Source: Chlorocebus sabaeus (lineage: Eukaryota; Chordata; Mammalia; Primates; Cercopithecidae). From it: 64,000 nucleotides of DNA. The stretch lies in contig NC_132914.1 of assembly GCF_047675955.1 (NCBI RefSeq), positions 42,433,521-42,497,520 on the forward strand, read 5' to 3'. Every line of letters starts with the position of its first letter. Within the stretch, counting starts at the first letter, position 1. The position numbers were made by a program, and so were the translations under genes. The notes beneath the pieces are model-generated. The model was not told the DNA's origin. It saw nothing but the letters and a program-made list of their open reading frames with translations, and did no database searches. Of this stretch, positions 12,032-23,823 are shown one piece after another.

Positions 12032-12441
12032 TGATACAGTTTGGATACTTGTCCTCTACAAGCTTCATATTAAAATTTGATCCCAATGTTGAAGGTAGGG
12101 CCTAATGGGAGGTGTTTGGATCATGGGGGCAGATCCCTCAATAATAGATTGATGTCCTCCCTCCAGAATGAGTGAATTCTTACTCTATTAGTTCCTCCAA
12201 GAGCTTGTTGTTTAAAAGAGCCTGGCACCACCCCCAACCCTTGCTTTCTCTCTCGCCATGTGATCTCTGCACACACAGGCTTCCCTTTATTTTTTACCGT
12301 GAATGGAAGCATCCTAACACCCTTGCCAGATGCCCAATCTTGAACCAGCTATCACAATAGTGAGCCAAATAAACCTTTTCTTCTTTATAAATTATTCAGC
12401 CTCCGGTATTCCTTTATAGCAACCCAAAATGGATGAAGATA
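12032..12441 (+). mobile_element. MaLR LTR (MST/MLT1A type), sense
   Basis: It starts tgatacagtttgg and shows aatttgatcccaatgttg, gggaggtgtttggatcatgg, agttcctccaagagc, a ctcgccatgtgatctctgcac block, gtgagccaaataaacc (carrying the AATAAA signal) and tattcctttatagcaac, all in LTR order. No internal region is attached, so it is a solo LTR. The flanking duplication is not clear (gggcc against gggta). Confidence 0.8.
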
Positions 12442-12593
12442 GGGTACCTACATCAGTCTGGGAATTCATGGCAGAAAGCTGAACAAAATCTTGAGGGGTA
12501 AGAGAAAGGGGAGAATATTTTTCACTCATTTTCCCAAATCAGTGGGTAAAAATCAAATGGTGAAACCCTGGGTGACTCTCATACTACAATATA

Positions 12594-13086
12594 CTTTTCT
12601 TTTCTTTCTTTCTTTCTTTGTTTCTTTCTTTTCCATTTTTTAACTTTTATTTGAGGTCACAGTTACATGAACAGATTTGTTATATAGGTAAATTGCATGT
12701 CACAAGTGTTTGGTATACAGATTATGTCATAACCCAGGTAATAAGCATAGTATACGATAGGTAGTATTTTGATCCTCTCTCTCCTCCCACTCTTCACCCT
12801 CAAATAGGCCCTAATATCTGTGGTTCCTTTCTTTGTGTCCATGTGTACTCAATGTTTAGTCCCCGCTTATCAGTGAGAACGTATGATATTTAATTTTCTG
12901 CTCCTGCAATAGTTCACTTAGGATAATGGCCTCTAGCTCCATCCATGTTGCTGCAAAGGACATAATCTCACTCTTTTTATGGCTGAGTAGTATTCCATGG
13001 TGTATATGTACCACATTTTCTCTATCCAGTCTACCACTGATGAGCATTTAGGTTCATTCCATGACTTTGCTATTTTAAATAGTGCC
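12594..13086 (-). mobile_element. 5'-truncated L1 (L1PB/L1MA class), antisense
   Basis: A CTTT-rich tail (12597-12633) leads into the reversed L1 3' end: gatttgttatataggtaa, tttgtgtccatgtgtactc, cagtgagaacgtatgat, ataatggcctctagctcc, ttttatggctgagtagtatt, tccatggtgtatatgtacc. It breaks off near 13086. About 490 bp, non-coding 3' end plus the last codons of ORF2 in reverse. Confidence 0.85.
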
Positions 13087-13822
13087 CAACATATTTCTCA
13101 AAGTACTCTCCAGACAACTATGCATCCCATACAAACTAAAAAAAGCACAGAGTACAGAATGACCCTTTGGTAGAATTAAACATCCTCTCCTGTGCTCACA
13201 CAACGTTTGGTTCACAACCTAATATAAAACTCCTTGTGAATAAATATTAATCATTATTTATCTGTTTGCTTCTCCTAAAAGATCATGATCTCTTAAAAAT
13301 CAAAACTATCTTGCTCATCCTTCTATACTTAATCCCAACCACCTGCAAGTTCAGCAATCAACACAGTTGTTGAATTGAATCAATTATATTTTACAGTAGT
13401 GTTTAGCCAAAATAATAAGTTCATGAATAAGAATCATAGAGGTAGCAGACCAGCACCGACAACAGTGTTACTGATTTATTTCTAAGGTTGTCATTTACCA
13501 AGCTCTTGTTTTGCGGTTTTTCAGTCCTGGATCTATTTTTATAAAATCTCCTGATCAAACAAGGGCAACAGATAAAAGAAAAATTGTCTCCATCTTTTAT
13601 CTATGTTTTTATTTGTAGGTAGAAACTTGGTATGATTTTTTTTTCTAAAAAAAAAAAAAAATCTTTCTTTAAATAAAAATCTAAAGAGGCAGCTTGCTAT
13701 CATGGTAGAGACCAAAAAAGAATAAAGGGAGAAAAATTAAGATTTCCCAGAAAGATGACTTAAATCTCCCAGTGTGGTGCATTTGCTCTCAATTCCCTCC
13801 TCTTTGCTTCTGACCTCTCAAC
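13087..13822. other. Unassigned sequence with an L2 scrap and an A/T hairpin
   Basis: The segment 13285-13376 resembles an L2 3' end (ttgaattgaatc at its end). At 13634-13663 a run of nine T is followed by CT and fifteen A, bounded by ga and tc, which can fold back on itself. Confidence 0.45.
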
Positions 13823-13823
13823 T

Positions 13824-14121
13824 TGTTTGTTTGTTTCTCGAGACAGGGCCTCACTCTGTTGCCCAGGCTGGAATGCAGTGGTGTGATCTTGGCTCACTGC
13901 AACCTCAGCCTCCCAGGTTCTAGTGATTATCCTGCCTCAGCCTCCTGAGTAGCTGGAATTACAGGCACGCACCCCCACGCGTGGCTATTTTTTGTATTTT
14001 TAGTAGAGACAGGGTTTCACCATGTTGGCCAGGCTGTTGACGAACTCCTGACCTCATGTGATCCCCCCGCCTCGTCTTCCCAAAGTGCTGGGATTACAGG
14101 TATGAGATACCATGCTCGGCC
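13824..14121 (-). mobile_element. AluS/J-type element, antisense
   Basis: A (TTTG)n tail is followed by gagacagggcctcactctg, both Alu arms and the end gataccatgctcggcc. Target-site duplication: cctctcaact at 13814-13823 and cctctctcaact at 14121-14132. It is more diverged than the AluY at 4.4 kb. Confidence 0.9.
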
Positions 14122-14938
14122 CTCTCTCAACTGTTAGCTCCCACTCACACCCCTCCCTTGACTTTATTTTTTACCTAAAACATTAACACCTGATTGCGGA
14201 AGAGGTTGTAGCAAACACAGCTGGAGAATTTGTTATAAATCATTAACAAAGAACCATTTGAAATCCCATTTCTGTTGTGACTTTTACTTTTTTGGACATC
14301 TTTAGGCACTTACCTCAAAATATTATCAAAGTGTTTGGCTGCAAAAAGAAACCAAAATGCCAACTTTTAAACAACAAATGGATGTAAAGCTCTCTAAAGA
14401 AACCAATGTTAAATTAAAAGTTCAAAATGTCCTATACTTGCTGTGTGCTTAAATGCTGAAAAAGGAAATGTATGCAGGAAAAAACTATTTCATATGATTG
14501 TGCCATATGTATACAGATCAAGAGTCTAATTCACAGCAACTCTATTTTTAGGTGAGGACCAACAGTTTTATAAACTGGTTTAGAAAGAAGAAATGCTTCA
14601 GCAGTCACTAGATAAGAGGGAAAAGCTTGATGTGAAATAATTCTTTTAGTTCTCTGTAGGGTCAAGGATTCAAGTATCACATACAAAATGCAATGCTGAC
14701 ATGGGGGAAGTCACTATAATATACCACAAGTCTCTCTAATTTAAATGCCATTCAGACTTGTACTCATGGAATACAAATGCTTCTTTTAAAGCTTGTATTA
14801 CAATCCATTTCTCAGCTCCTACTTTGGATTAAACAAGATAGTTACACAAGAGATCCAGGAGTAGTATCTGACACTTAACGGTTTCCTTTTCCTTTTCCTT
14901 TGGAGGTAAGAGGACTGTGTGAACGTTTCTAATTTCTA
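14122..14938. other. Unassigned intergenic sequence
   Basis: No coding signal and no repeat recognised. A small pyrimidine run occurs at 14882-14900. Confidence 0.5.
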
Positions 14939-14939
14939 T

Positions 14940-15095
14940 GGAAAAATGATTAAACCTCTTTGAAACTTGGTTTCTTCCTGTGGAGGATGATAACACCACT
15001 TCATCAAGTCATTGTAAGGGATAAAACTTACAGCTGATAGAGTTAATTGTAAGTAGTTACTCAAAATAAAGTAGCTATCATTATTAGCACTATAT
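14940..15095 (+). mobile_element. MIR SINE fragment, sense
   Basis: The blocks aacctctttgaaacttgg, tttcttcctgtggagga, taacaccacttcatc and gtagctatcattattagc match the MIR core and 3' half. Confidence 0.65.
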
Positions 15096-16660
15096 TTTTA
15101 GAGTGGTTTCGTATAAACTGCATATCCAAACTTCTAACCTTTACAATATTCACCAAAACTCAAATCTAAATAGACAAAGTATGCCCAAATTTTGGTGTTA
15201 TATAGAAAAACCTCTAAGGTGGTTAAGCGACTTTAGTATGGTATTTTAATATCATGAGTTTTCTCAAAGTGTAAGCTTTGAAATTTTAATAATGAAACAT
15301 AATTATCCATCTATATTCTACTTAGTTCTTCATCAAAAATAGTTTTCCAAGAAGGAAATCGAATTGTACCAATGCAAAAATCCTAATAATGACTGGCTGA
15401 AAAATCTGAAATCTTATTGAAAAAGACGAAAATAAGTTCTTTAGCAGCTCTGAGGTAATTAAGTTGAAAATGCCAAGGAAAATTGTATTTTTGTGGTTGT
15501 TATTTTATTACCCTTTCCAGCAATTTTCCACTTGAATATCTTTTAAATGTGTAATTTAGCCACACTTTATTCTTTACTGTATATCAATATGGGAGGCAAA
15601 TAATAGAAGACCTGAAACCACCAAGAATTCTGGTTCTAGTTCTTGTATTGATTTAGCTCTTGATTTTCCATATTTAAATTAGGATAATAACCTGACCAGT
15701 TTCAGAACCATGTTGTCATGACCTCTTCTACTTTTCCTTTGAGTCTCCCCATCCCCTTTCCACCACTGCCAGTCCCCAAAATACTATGGAACTGAATTTA
15801 TCATAAGTAAATTCTTCAATTAAATTATCTGATATAAAGTAGTATTTGGCATAAAAATGATCATAAATGTTTTCCCCCTTCCTACAAATAATGCTTTTTC
15901 CCTTTTCTCAACAGTTCTAATTGCCTCTTATGAAACCTATGAAATTAATTTCTCCTGATTTTAGTAATTCCAATCATTTCAGCAAACCCAAGAGAGTCAA
16001 GGATTGAGCTCTGGAACATTCTATTACTTAAAAGTCAATATTTAAAGATTCAAAGGTGAATCCAATCAAGGAAGCTTGATTCGATTTGTCATGAGGATAT
16101 GGGCTGAGACCGTGGAGACATTAAGGTTGGCTGTAAAGGGTGGTCAATAAATTGGTAGCTATAGGGGATATAAAAGTGAAGAAGGGTTCTATTCTCCCTT
16201 GATTAATATTACAGCACATCACAGCAGAGAGATATAGTGATTATGTCAGACAGAACAGAAATAATTATGTCAGCAAATTCTTGAGAAGGTGAAAAGAGAT
16301 GGAATCCAGTGCACACGTAAAGGGATTGTTTTAAAATGGGGACAGAGACCCTTCCTCTGTAATAGAAAGATTCGGATGTGAGAGACTAAGTGGTGGAAAA
16401 ATAACGTTATCTTCTGATTGCTTCTGTTTGCTCAGCAAGATAAGAAGCAAAGTCATCAGCAGAGAGTGAAGAACAAGGAATAAAAGCTGGAAATTTGATA
16501 AGAAAAAGTGTGACACAGTACCCTCAGAGAGGGAAAAAATAATTCAATGAGAAAATGGAAACTGTGGTTGACAACTGCAGAGAGGTACTAAGGACCCACT
16601 TGAGACACAGCCATGAAAATTAAGAGAGATCAGTCAGCTACGTTAGATGTTCCTCTCCAA
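15096..16660. other. Unassigned AT-rich intergenic sequence
   Basis: No gene seen. A weak MIR-like piece lies near 15625-15700 (gattttccatatttaaatt, ggataataacctg). Confidence 0.5.
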
Positions 16661-16667
16661 CCATTAA

Positions 16668-16915
16668 CTGCAAGCGTAAACATTTATTAAATGTTCATTA
16701 TGTACCAAGCACTATTCTAAACACTTTATTTTCATATTACTTCATATTAATACATTTAAGCCCACAACAACTCCATTAGATAGGTATACATGAGGAAACT
16801 GAGGCACAGAGCTGTTAAGAAACTTACTCAAGTCACATGGCTGGTAAATGTTCTACTCAGGATTCAAGGAGCATGCGTCCGGAGCCCACATCCTTAATCG
16901 CTAAACTATGTGACA
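16668..16915 (-). mobile_element. MIR SINE, antisense
   Basis: Reversed MIR in order: aacatttattaaatgttc, caagcactattctaaacac, caacaactccattagatag, gaggaaactgaggcacag, a gtcacatggctgg block, and cttaatcgctaaactatg. Confidence 0.8.
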
Positions 16916-17302
16916 TTTCCGCAAGTGCTTGGGATTAACCAGTATTGATGTTCTGTCATTGGAGTAAGGCAGAGAGTGAGGCAAAAAAGCTGGGGGCATT
17001 TACAAGTAATTAAACAATGGAATCTAAGCTGGACAAGGAGGAAGTGAGGATAAAAGAGGGTAGTGGAAACTAAAAATTGTAATAGTAAATGGATTAGAAG
17101 CCCCAGAGTAGTCCACAATTGTCATAGATACAGGTAGCTGTAAACAGAAGAAGGGGTGTTTGGTGACTGGATGTTAGAAGATGAAATTTTGAGTATGGTA
17201 CAGTTATTCACAACAACATAGTATAAAGTTTTACCATGATGATTGGCAGCTAAAGTCAGGGGGTGAGATGAGGCATGAAAAGATTGTAATGGAAAAGGTC
17301 AC
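16916..17302. other. Unassigned sequence upstream of an Alu
   Basis: No coding signal and no named repeat. Confidence 0.45.
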
Positions 17303-17583
17303 GGGGCCATGCGTGGTGGCTCACCCCTGTAATCCCAAAGCTTTGGGAGGCTGAGGTGGGCCAATCACCTGAGGTCAGGAGTTCGAGACCAGCCTGGCCA
17401 AATGGTGAAACCCCACCCCTATTAAAAATGCAAAAAATTAGACAGGCGTGGTGGCCCACGCCTGTAATCCCAGCTACTTGGGAGACTGAGGCAGGAGAAT
17501 CACTTGAACCCGGGAGATGGGGGTTGCAGTGAGCCAAGATGACCCCACTGCACTCCAGCCTGGGCAACAGAGTGAGACTCTGT
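17303..17583 (+). mobile_element. AluS-type element, sense
   Basis: It runs from ggggccatgcgtggtggctc to gagtgagactctgtc with both monomers. The target-site duplication gaaaaggtca lies before it (17292-17301) and after its tail (17760-17769), so the GAAA microsatellite is the expanded Alu tail. Confidence 0.92.
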
Positions 17584-17643
17584 CGAAAGAAAGAAAGAAA
17601 AAGAGAAAGAGAGAGAGAAAAAGAAAGAAAGAAAGAAAGAAAG

Positions 17644-17722
<79 letters not shown>

Positions 17723-17767
17723 GGCAAGAAAGAAAGAAAAGAGAGAGAAAGAAAGAAAAGAAAAGGT
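17584..17767 (+). repeat. (GAAA)n microsatellite grown from an Alu tail
   Basis: About 180 bp of almost pure purine. The uninterrupted GAAA part spans 17645-17722 (78 bp, 19.5 units), flanked by imperfect GA/GAAA units. Open frames of Lys/Glu/Arg (plus) or Phe/Leu/Ser (minus) repeats through this tract are artefacts of the repeat. Confidence 0.97.
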
Positions 17768-18868
17768 CAAGAGACTTAAAAAAAATCTGTTGAATGCATA
17801 TATACACACCAAAGGTAGTCATGGAAAGAAAGAAATAAGTCAGGTGTTAATATCTTCACCAAATGAGGAGCTTTGTAGATTACTACAGGATGGAAGGATG
17901 AGCATAGTTCCGCGGCTTTGCTCCAAATAGATATTCCGACTCTTCCCAATTTACTGATAACTTTCTTGGTTTTAACACTGAAAGTCCCACATTCTGGGCC
18001 TCCATGAGCTAGGGATTTTGAGAGATGAAGAAAAATGAGACATTTTCTGGATATGGCAATGAAAAGATTATACCTGCTCTATCTCCAGGCCTTGTGAGAT
18101 ATGGATGTCATGAATTTTAACTCTAAAAAACTGTCATGTGGTAGGTACTACTATTATATTTTTAATTCCTCTTTTCAGAGTAGAATGCTTTGTTAACATT
18201 AGCTGATTAGTTTGAAGCAAATATTTCCAAAGCATTTTCCTCACATTTTGTGCTACCTTGATTCCTAAAGGGTAATGATTATGTTTCTCGTCTCACTAAA
18301 CCTAATATGCTCTAAAAGCTATAGCTAATTCTTTTTTTACCAATAAGTATTGTAAATACTTGAATACACCCAATAGGAAAAAATCACTGAGGTAAGAAAG
18401 TCTTTTCTCACAGAAAAAGTGTTGGCACTCGGGAAGGGATAGGCTTGGTACTGCACTATCATCCTGTAATGAGAAGTACTCTGCCACAGAAGGGTCCACA
18501 TCTTCCACTCCACTAATTCAAAGACTTCTGGGTCTAGAGTATGGAGGGAGAATCACAGTATTTCATAGGCAGGAGTAACCTTAAAGATACTTTAGAAGTT
18601 ATTTAGGAGTCATGGAAACCATCTTATTTGATTTAAACCCTTATGGAGACTCTTCACTCAGATTATGCATTAAAAGTAGTTTCTGTGTATTTCCATATTC
18701 ACATGGCAGCAAATGCTGTATGACATTTTTCTATTTCTTAAGCTGGACATTTACAAAATGTGTGACATATTAAGTGATTTCAAAATAACACGTGCAAAGA
18801 AAAAGGCTAAAAAATACACAAAAGATTCACTAAAAAATTATCCAGAAGGTGCAATGAGACCATCAGGC
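17768..18868. other. Unassigned intergenic sequence
   Basis: No gene and no named repeat. Confidence 0.5.
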
Positions 18869-18869
18869 T

Positions 18870-20150
18870 AGTCTAAGCCATCTTCCAGGTCTTTCCTGCC
18901 TTGTAACCATACCCTTCTCTCTCCTTGCTCTTATCACTAAACTTCTCAAAAGCAAAGTCTATATTTTTTTAACTCCAAATCACATCTTGGATTGAACCTG
19001 ACTTCAGCCCACACTCTCTTAGGAGGTTACCAAATGACTACTTACATAGTCATTTATAAGAAAATCCCAATTTCCTATCCTTTTATTATTTTCACCATAT
19101 TCAGAATGAACTATGTAACTAAATGTGAATGATTTTTACACGTGTTAGTCTCGCACAAGTTTATAATCCAGAAAAAAAAAAAAAGATTTAATGTGCCACA
19201 CATCCTAAGTTCAGGTTTAAATGCCCAGCTCTCTAAACTCAGTTTCCATCCCTCCTTGAAATTTCAGCAATGTTTCAAACCATTTGCTATCTCTTCTCCC
19301 TGAAATGATCTAACTCCTGCCCATTTTAAAAAAAATCTCTTATCTTATTCTCCTATTATTTTGTTACTTTCCACTTCCAAAATTAGTTCATTATTTTTCA
19401 TATAATTCTTGAACTTTTAGCAACAAAATGATACCTCTCTTTTTAATATACTCTTGCCCTGAATAGTTTTTCTGAATGTTCTTTCTTTGGTCACTTAGTG
19501 GCTTCTTTTCTTCCTCCAGGCTCCAAAGGCCAGTAATCCCTAAAAACCTACACTTGCACTTTCCCTCCCTTCTTTCTACAAGGCTGATGTTTATTAGTAA
19601 ACTGTCCATTCTCATGATTTCAAGGACCATTCCTAAACAGAATGTACCTCAAAACCTAACATTTTGAGAATTATTTCCTGCAGTTCCAACCCATTGCTAA
19701 ACATCTCCCCCTGGATGCCTTACAGTCACCTCACACTCCAACGAAAATCACACTCATCTTCCTAACCAAAACAAGTTATTCTCCTGATTTCTCTAATTCT
19801 GATTAAAGAAGTCACCAATCTCATGGTCACCCAAACTTAAAACCTCTGTTTTTAATCCACTTTAGTCAGTTAGAATGGTTAACTTTTTCTATCTCCACCC
19901 TAGGTCTGACAATCATTGCCTCTTCTTCACGTCTACAATTATAATACAATGGCTTCTTAATTGCCTCTTTGTCTCTGGTTTTTTCCAGTCTGTCCAGGAT
20001 ATTACTTCCAAGGAAATATTCTAAAACCCAGTATTATGACATTTCGTATTCAGTAACCTTTAGCAGCCTCCTACCACAGAGCAATCTAAAGTCAAACTAC
20101 CTAACCTGGCAACCAAACCCTTCTAAGCTGCTTGTATTTCTCTGGTGATA
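18870..20150 (+). mobile_element. Long L2 fragment, sense
   Basis: It is rich in the L2 ORF2/3' motifs in order: taaacttctcaaaagcaaag near 18940, acatctccccctggatgcc and acagtcacctcacactcc near 19700-19740, a caatcattgcc block near 19915, aatggcttcttaattgcctc near 19948, a ttcagtaacctttagcagcctcc block near 20050. The reading frame is long lost. About 1.3 kb, one of the longest L2 copies here. Confidence 0.65.
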
Positions 20151-20204
20151 CTTACCTTACAATAGAGTCAAACCTCTTAGATTCTAAAATCAGAAATGAG
20201 AAAA

Positions 20205-20408
20205 TTATAAATAATCAAAATTACCCTGGAAAAGTCCTTTGGGCACTCCCCTGGAGACCGCGAGTTGGTTTAGCACAGCCAGTTTTTCCTCCAGCATTGG
20301 AACAGATTCCTGTTTCTTTGGTTGAGCACCAGATGAAGCAGTTGGCTTGCTTTTAGGGTACATTTTATATGAAAAATGCATATATATATCTTTAAAAATT
20401 AGAATCAC
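20205..20408 (-). pseudogene. Antisense coding-like stretch, identity unknown
   Basis: The minus strand is open for 67 codons. The central part (about 20226-20360) has a protein-like composition: a Lys/Ser/Pro-rich start, then a KKQESVP segment, then an amphipathic LEEKLAVLNQLAVSRGVPK stretch that could form a helix. Its DNA is richer in GC and CpG than its surroundings. On the minus strand it ends in ccagggtaattttg, which could act as a splice donor. I see no convincing branch point or acceptor, no start context and no partner exon. It may be a decayed retrocopy piece, a lost exon, or chance. I do not recognise the protein. Confidence 0.3.
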
Positions 20409-21122
20409 TCAGGTCAGTGATATACTTGCACTTCAGAACAGAGACAAACTGAGGAAACTACAGATTTGCATCTCCATTGTCATGCTCACTCCAGGCAATC
20501 AATAAAAGGAATGATGGGCAGTATTGTCAACATTATTTAAATTGGTAATTTTCTCTTTTTTATTAGATTGTTAGTTTGCTTTTGTTTTGCTGAGATGATG
20601 GGATTTCAACTGTTAAGTCTTCATTAAAAGTTATTTAGAAACTTGCCTTTACTCTTCCCCTTGAACTTTAGGGATACAAATCATGTCATATTTCTATTTT
20701 CATTTTATACAGCACTTGACACTGTAATGAGTTACCCTGTAAGTATTTTCTCAACAAATCAAATTTGCTTTGATTTGTTTATAATAATTAAGTGGTGTTC
20801 AATAGAATATGTCTGATGAAAGTGTTATTTCCTATTTTATTAATATCTGTATCTTTTCCCATGAAGACATATTGACAAAGTTTTTTCTATTGCAATTATT
20901 TTAAGGCAACAACTATTTTTAAAATATGTTGCTCTATTTTAAATATAATAATAAAACAATATCAATAAATTCCAGTAGAGGCTATGAAATAGATATATAC
21001 TTGGTATCTATATTTAATAACCAAAATACACATGTTAAAATATTTGTATATTTCAATACAGATGCCACATATTTATATTCAAAAATAATTAATCTACAGT
21101 TGTTATTCAAATTAATAATAAG
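20409..21122. other. Unassigned AT-rich sequence
   Basis: No gene and no named repeat. Confidence 0.5.
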
Positions 21123-21123
21123 G

Positions 21124-21437
21124 GGCCAGGCACGGTGGCTCATGCCTGTAATCCCAGTACTTTGGGAGGCTGAGATGGGTGGATCACCTGAGGTCAGCAG
21201 TTCCAGAGCAGCCTAGCCAACACGGTGAAACCTCATCTCTACTAAAAATACAAAAATTAGCTGGGCATGGTGGCAGATGCCTGTAATCTAGCTACTCTGG
21301 AGGCTGAGGCAGGGGAATCACTTGAACCCGGGAGGCAGAGGCTGCAGTGAACCGAGATCACACCACTGCACTCCAGCCTGGGAGACAGAGTGAGACTCCG
21401 TTTCAAAAAAATTAAGTAATAAAATAAAAAATAAATG
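21124..21437 (+). mobile_element. AluS-type element, sense
   Basis: It runs from ggccaggcacggtggctc through both monomers to gagtgagactccgtttc with an A-rich, T-interrupted tail. The flanks (aataataagg and gaataacaagg) hint at a weak target duplication. Confidence 0.9.
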
Positions 21438-21849
21438 AATAACAAGGAAATAACTGCTGTAATATGTCATCATGATTATATTAAATCACAAAAAAAACTG
21501 ATAGCATTCCTGCATTAGACCGCATAGGATTTGCCAATGTTATTTAAATATATGTTATAAATAGAACAAAAAAAAAATCCCAGAAAAATTATAAATACAG
21601 TATCCCATGTAACTTAAGATTGTTACTAGAGTTATTTAAATATTTACCTTGGGGAAATATAAGATATCCAGAGCTGTTTCTGGGAGTTAATTTAAATAAG
21701 CCACCCTGTGCATTCTGAGGGACGTACAAAAATAAAGTTTGGACTTGCTGCCACATCCTCTAGATACCTGTTATATTATTCCTGAAATTTAGTGACAGAA
21801 TCTACCCTGTAGTATCCAAGAGTGTACAATTGGCAGGTTTGAGAAGTCA
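21438..21849. other. Unassigned sequence
   Basis: AT-rich on the left, rising in GC towards 21850. An AATAAA occurs at about 21731 but without gene context. Confidence 0.4.
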
Positions 21850-22160
21850 TCTTGAATTGGGGTGGTGCTAAGGGACATTCCCCAGGAGCACCTAAAGGGA
21901 AGCTACGAAGGCGACTCTAGGTGGTGTCACACACCCTTGCTTCCCTGGGCAACATAAGCGGGGCTTTCAGAATGTTCCTGGGAACGTTGATCTCCGAGTG
22001 AAGGTTGGAGTTTCCTAGTGACCAGTAGGGAATCCGGAGCATCGTTGCGGCAGGCTGCCCTCTGGAGGCCATGGAAGGAAAGGGCTCCAGGGATGTTCTG
22101 AGGTTTACACGCTGACCACACCAAACAGCAATGGATGCTGACGCTAAAAGACTATTAATG
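21850..22160. other. GC-richer island of unknown origin with a CTCF-like motif
   Basis: About 310 bp with clearly higher GC than the flanks and several CpGs (for example gaaggcgac, aagcggggc, aacgttg, atccggagc, cgttgcgg). Both strands have short open frames (97 and 65 codons on the minus strand) that do not resemble any protein I know. It could be an old LTR or a small regulatory element. It ends at the AluSc insertion. Confidence 0.4.
22056..22068 (-). promoter_or_regulatory. CTCF-like motif
   Basis: The plus strand reads tgccctctggagg, so the minus strand reads cctccagagggca, which matches the CTCF core at all but one position. It faces the same way as the motif at 11379-11394. This is a sequence match only. 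Confidence 0.4.
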
Positions 22161-22464
22161 GGCCGGGAGTGGTGACTCACGCCTGTAATCCCAGCACTTT
22201 GGGAGGCCAAGGCGGGCGGATCACGAGGTCAAAAGATCGAGACCATCCTGGCCAACATGGTGAAACCCTGTCTCTACTAAAAATACTAAAATTAGCTGGG
22301 CGTGGTGGCGTGTGCCTGTAGTCCCAGCTACTTGGGAGGCTGAGGCAGGACAATCACTTGAACTTGGGAGGCGGAGGTTGCAGTGAGCCGAGATCGTGCC
22401 ACTGCACTCCAGCCTGGCGACAGAACGAGACTGCGTTGTCAAAAAACAAACAAATAAACAAACA
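22161..22464 (+). mobile_element. AluSc-type element, sense
   Basis: Full-length Alu from ggccgggagtggtgactc to an A-rich tail with caaacaaataaac. The combination gatcacgaggtcaaaag with accatcctggccaacatgg fits AluSc. Confidence 0.9.
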
Positions 22465-22520
22465 ATGTAGGGAACAGACCTCAGATATTTGGAGACAGAT
22501 AAGAAGCCTTCTGGGTCACT

Positions 22521-22550
22521 GATGCCTGGCATGCTGATGCCTGGCATGCT
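22521..22550 (+). repeat. Perfect 15-bp tandem duplication
   Basis: The unit gatgcctggcatgct occurs twice in a row without a mismatch, followed by gata. Confidence 0.95.
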
Positions 22551-22649
22551 GATAACCTTTCTACCTAGATTTCTAGTTTTTCACTCATGTCCAAAGAACT
22601 AGATCTCCCTGAAGAAGGAAAGATACATATCAGAATGAGGAAACAGAAT

Positions 22650-22815
22650 GTGTCCAGGCTTTGGTATCAGACAAATTTGTGTTAAAATCCAATTTGCCAT
22701 TTATTAGCATGAGAGGATGACTAAGTCATATATTTAATCCCTGTAAGCTTCCGTTTCCTCATCTGGAAAATGTAAACTACTTGGTATCAGAAGGTACTTT
22801 AAAGAATGGATTCAA
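22650..22815 (+). mobile_element. MIR SINE, sense
   Basis: Blocks in MIR order: caggctttggtatcagac, gtgttaaaatcc, a gatgactaagtca block, gcttccgtttcctcatctgg, and aatggattcaataag. Confidence 0.75.
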
Positions 22816-23812
22816 TAAGAGGAAGTTGTACTTTTTTTTTTTAACCTAATACAATTGGAATCTCTGGGACTCTGGGTGGTACCATTCGTTGCTGTCCCCA
22901 ACTACGTTCAGTAAAATCTAACATCTCTGTCAATAGCTACACAGACTCCACAGATCAATAACAGCCTTATGTAGTGAAACATGAGATGCCCTAGAAGATT
23001 CCACTGCTTCCAAACCTGCTATATTTTGTATTGGACATAAATTTTAATTGTTCTCAAGAACATCAGCCTATAGGGAGGCCTATAGCCTCCCTATCTAACC
23101 CCCTACCAAGTGTAGCCAGTATATCTAAATGGAGCTCTCACCTGCCTATCTGGCACCTTTGGTTCCTCAAGGTGCTGAGAGCCTCATCCTGAATTACAGT
23201 TGCCAGAATCAGCAGAGTGAGGAGCAGATAGAGTTGGAGGGGCCAGCCTACCTAACTAAGCCCTGTAGTCCCTTTCCTTTGGTATTGTTCTCTGTTGGTA
23301 GTATTGGTCCTGCTCCTCAGGCTCCATCAGTTAAGCATTTCAACATCATATACATACAGCTCCCTATTTAATTATTCTAATCCCACCTGATGCTGTCCCC
23401 AATAAGTTTCTTCTGTCCCACAGTCATTGCAACAGTCCCTTGAACACTGACTTCATCCTGTATTTAAACTATTACAATCTCAGCTTGGGTTTTAAACTTT
23501 AGGTCTCATTATAGTCCATTTTCCCCGGGACTCACTCACAAATATAACACCTAGTCTCAGATTGTTCCTCAAAATCTCTCAAAAGAACAGATAGTTATGA
23601 CCACACCTTTAATCAGAAAATATAAGGGCTAGGGCTAGATTTATTGTCTGGAGACACTGAACTAGCACTCAGATTCCTAACAGAGAATATGGCTATAGAA
23701 ATAGGTCAATTAATTCCATTAGTTACTTTCTGTTAATTAACACTGTCATCAAATAAAAAAGCCCATTAATACTCAGAAATGATGATCAAAAGAGCTCTTC
23801 ATCCTCTAATAC
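22816..23812. other. Unassigned sequence upstream of an L1PA
   Basis: No convincing gene. An 80-codon plus-strand frame at 23129-23371 has ordinary composition and no family I recognise; it has no exon or retrocopy signs, so I treat it as chance. Confidence 0.45.
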
Positions 23813-23823
23813 AAAAAGTATTT

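Noticed and set aside
17517..17930. Long Lys/Glu/Arg-rich frames on plus and Phe/Leu/Ser-rich frames on minus
   Set aside because: They are translations of the GAAA microsatellite and the adjoining Alu.
23129..23371. 80-codon plus-strand frame as a gene
   Set aside because: No homology that I recognise, no retrocopy tail or splice sites, and a length expected by chance in DNA of this size.
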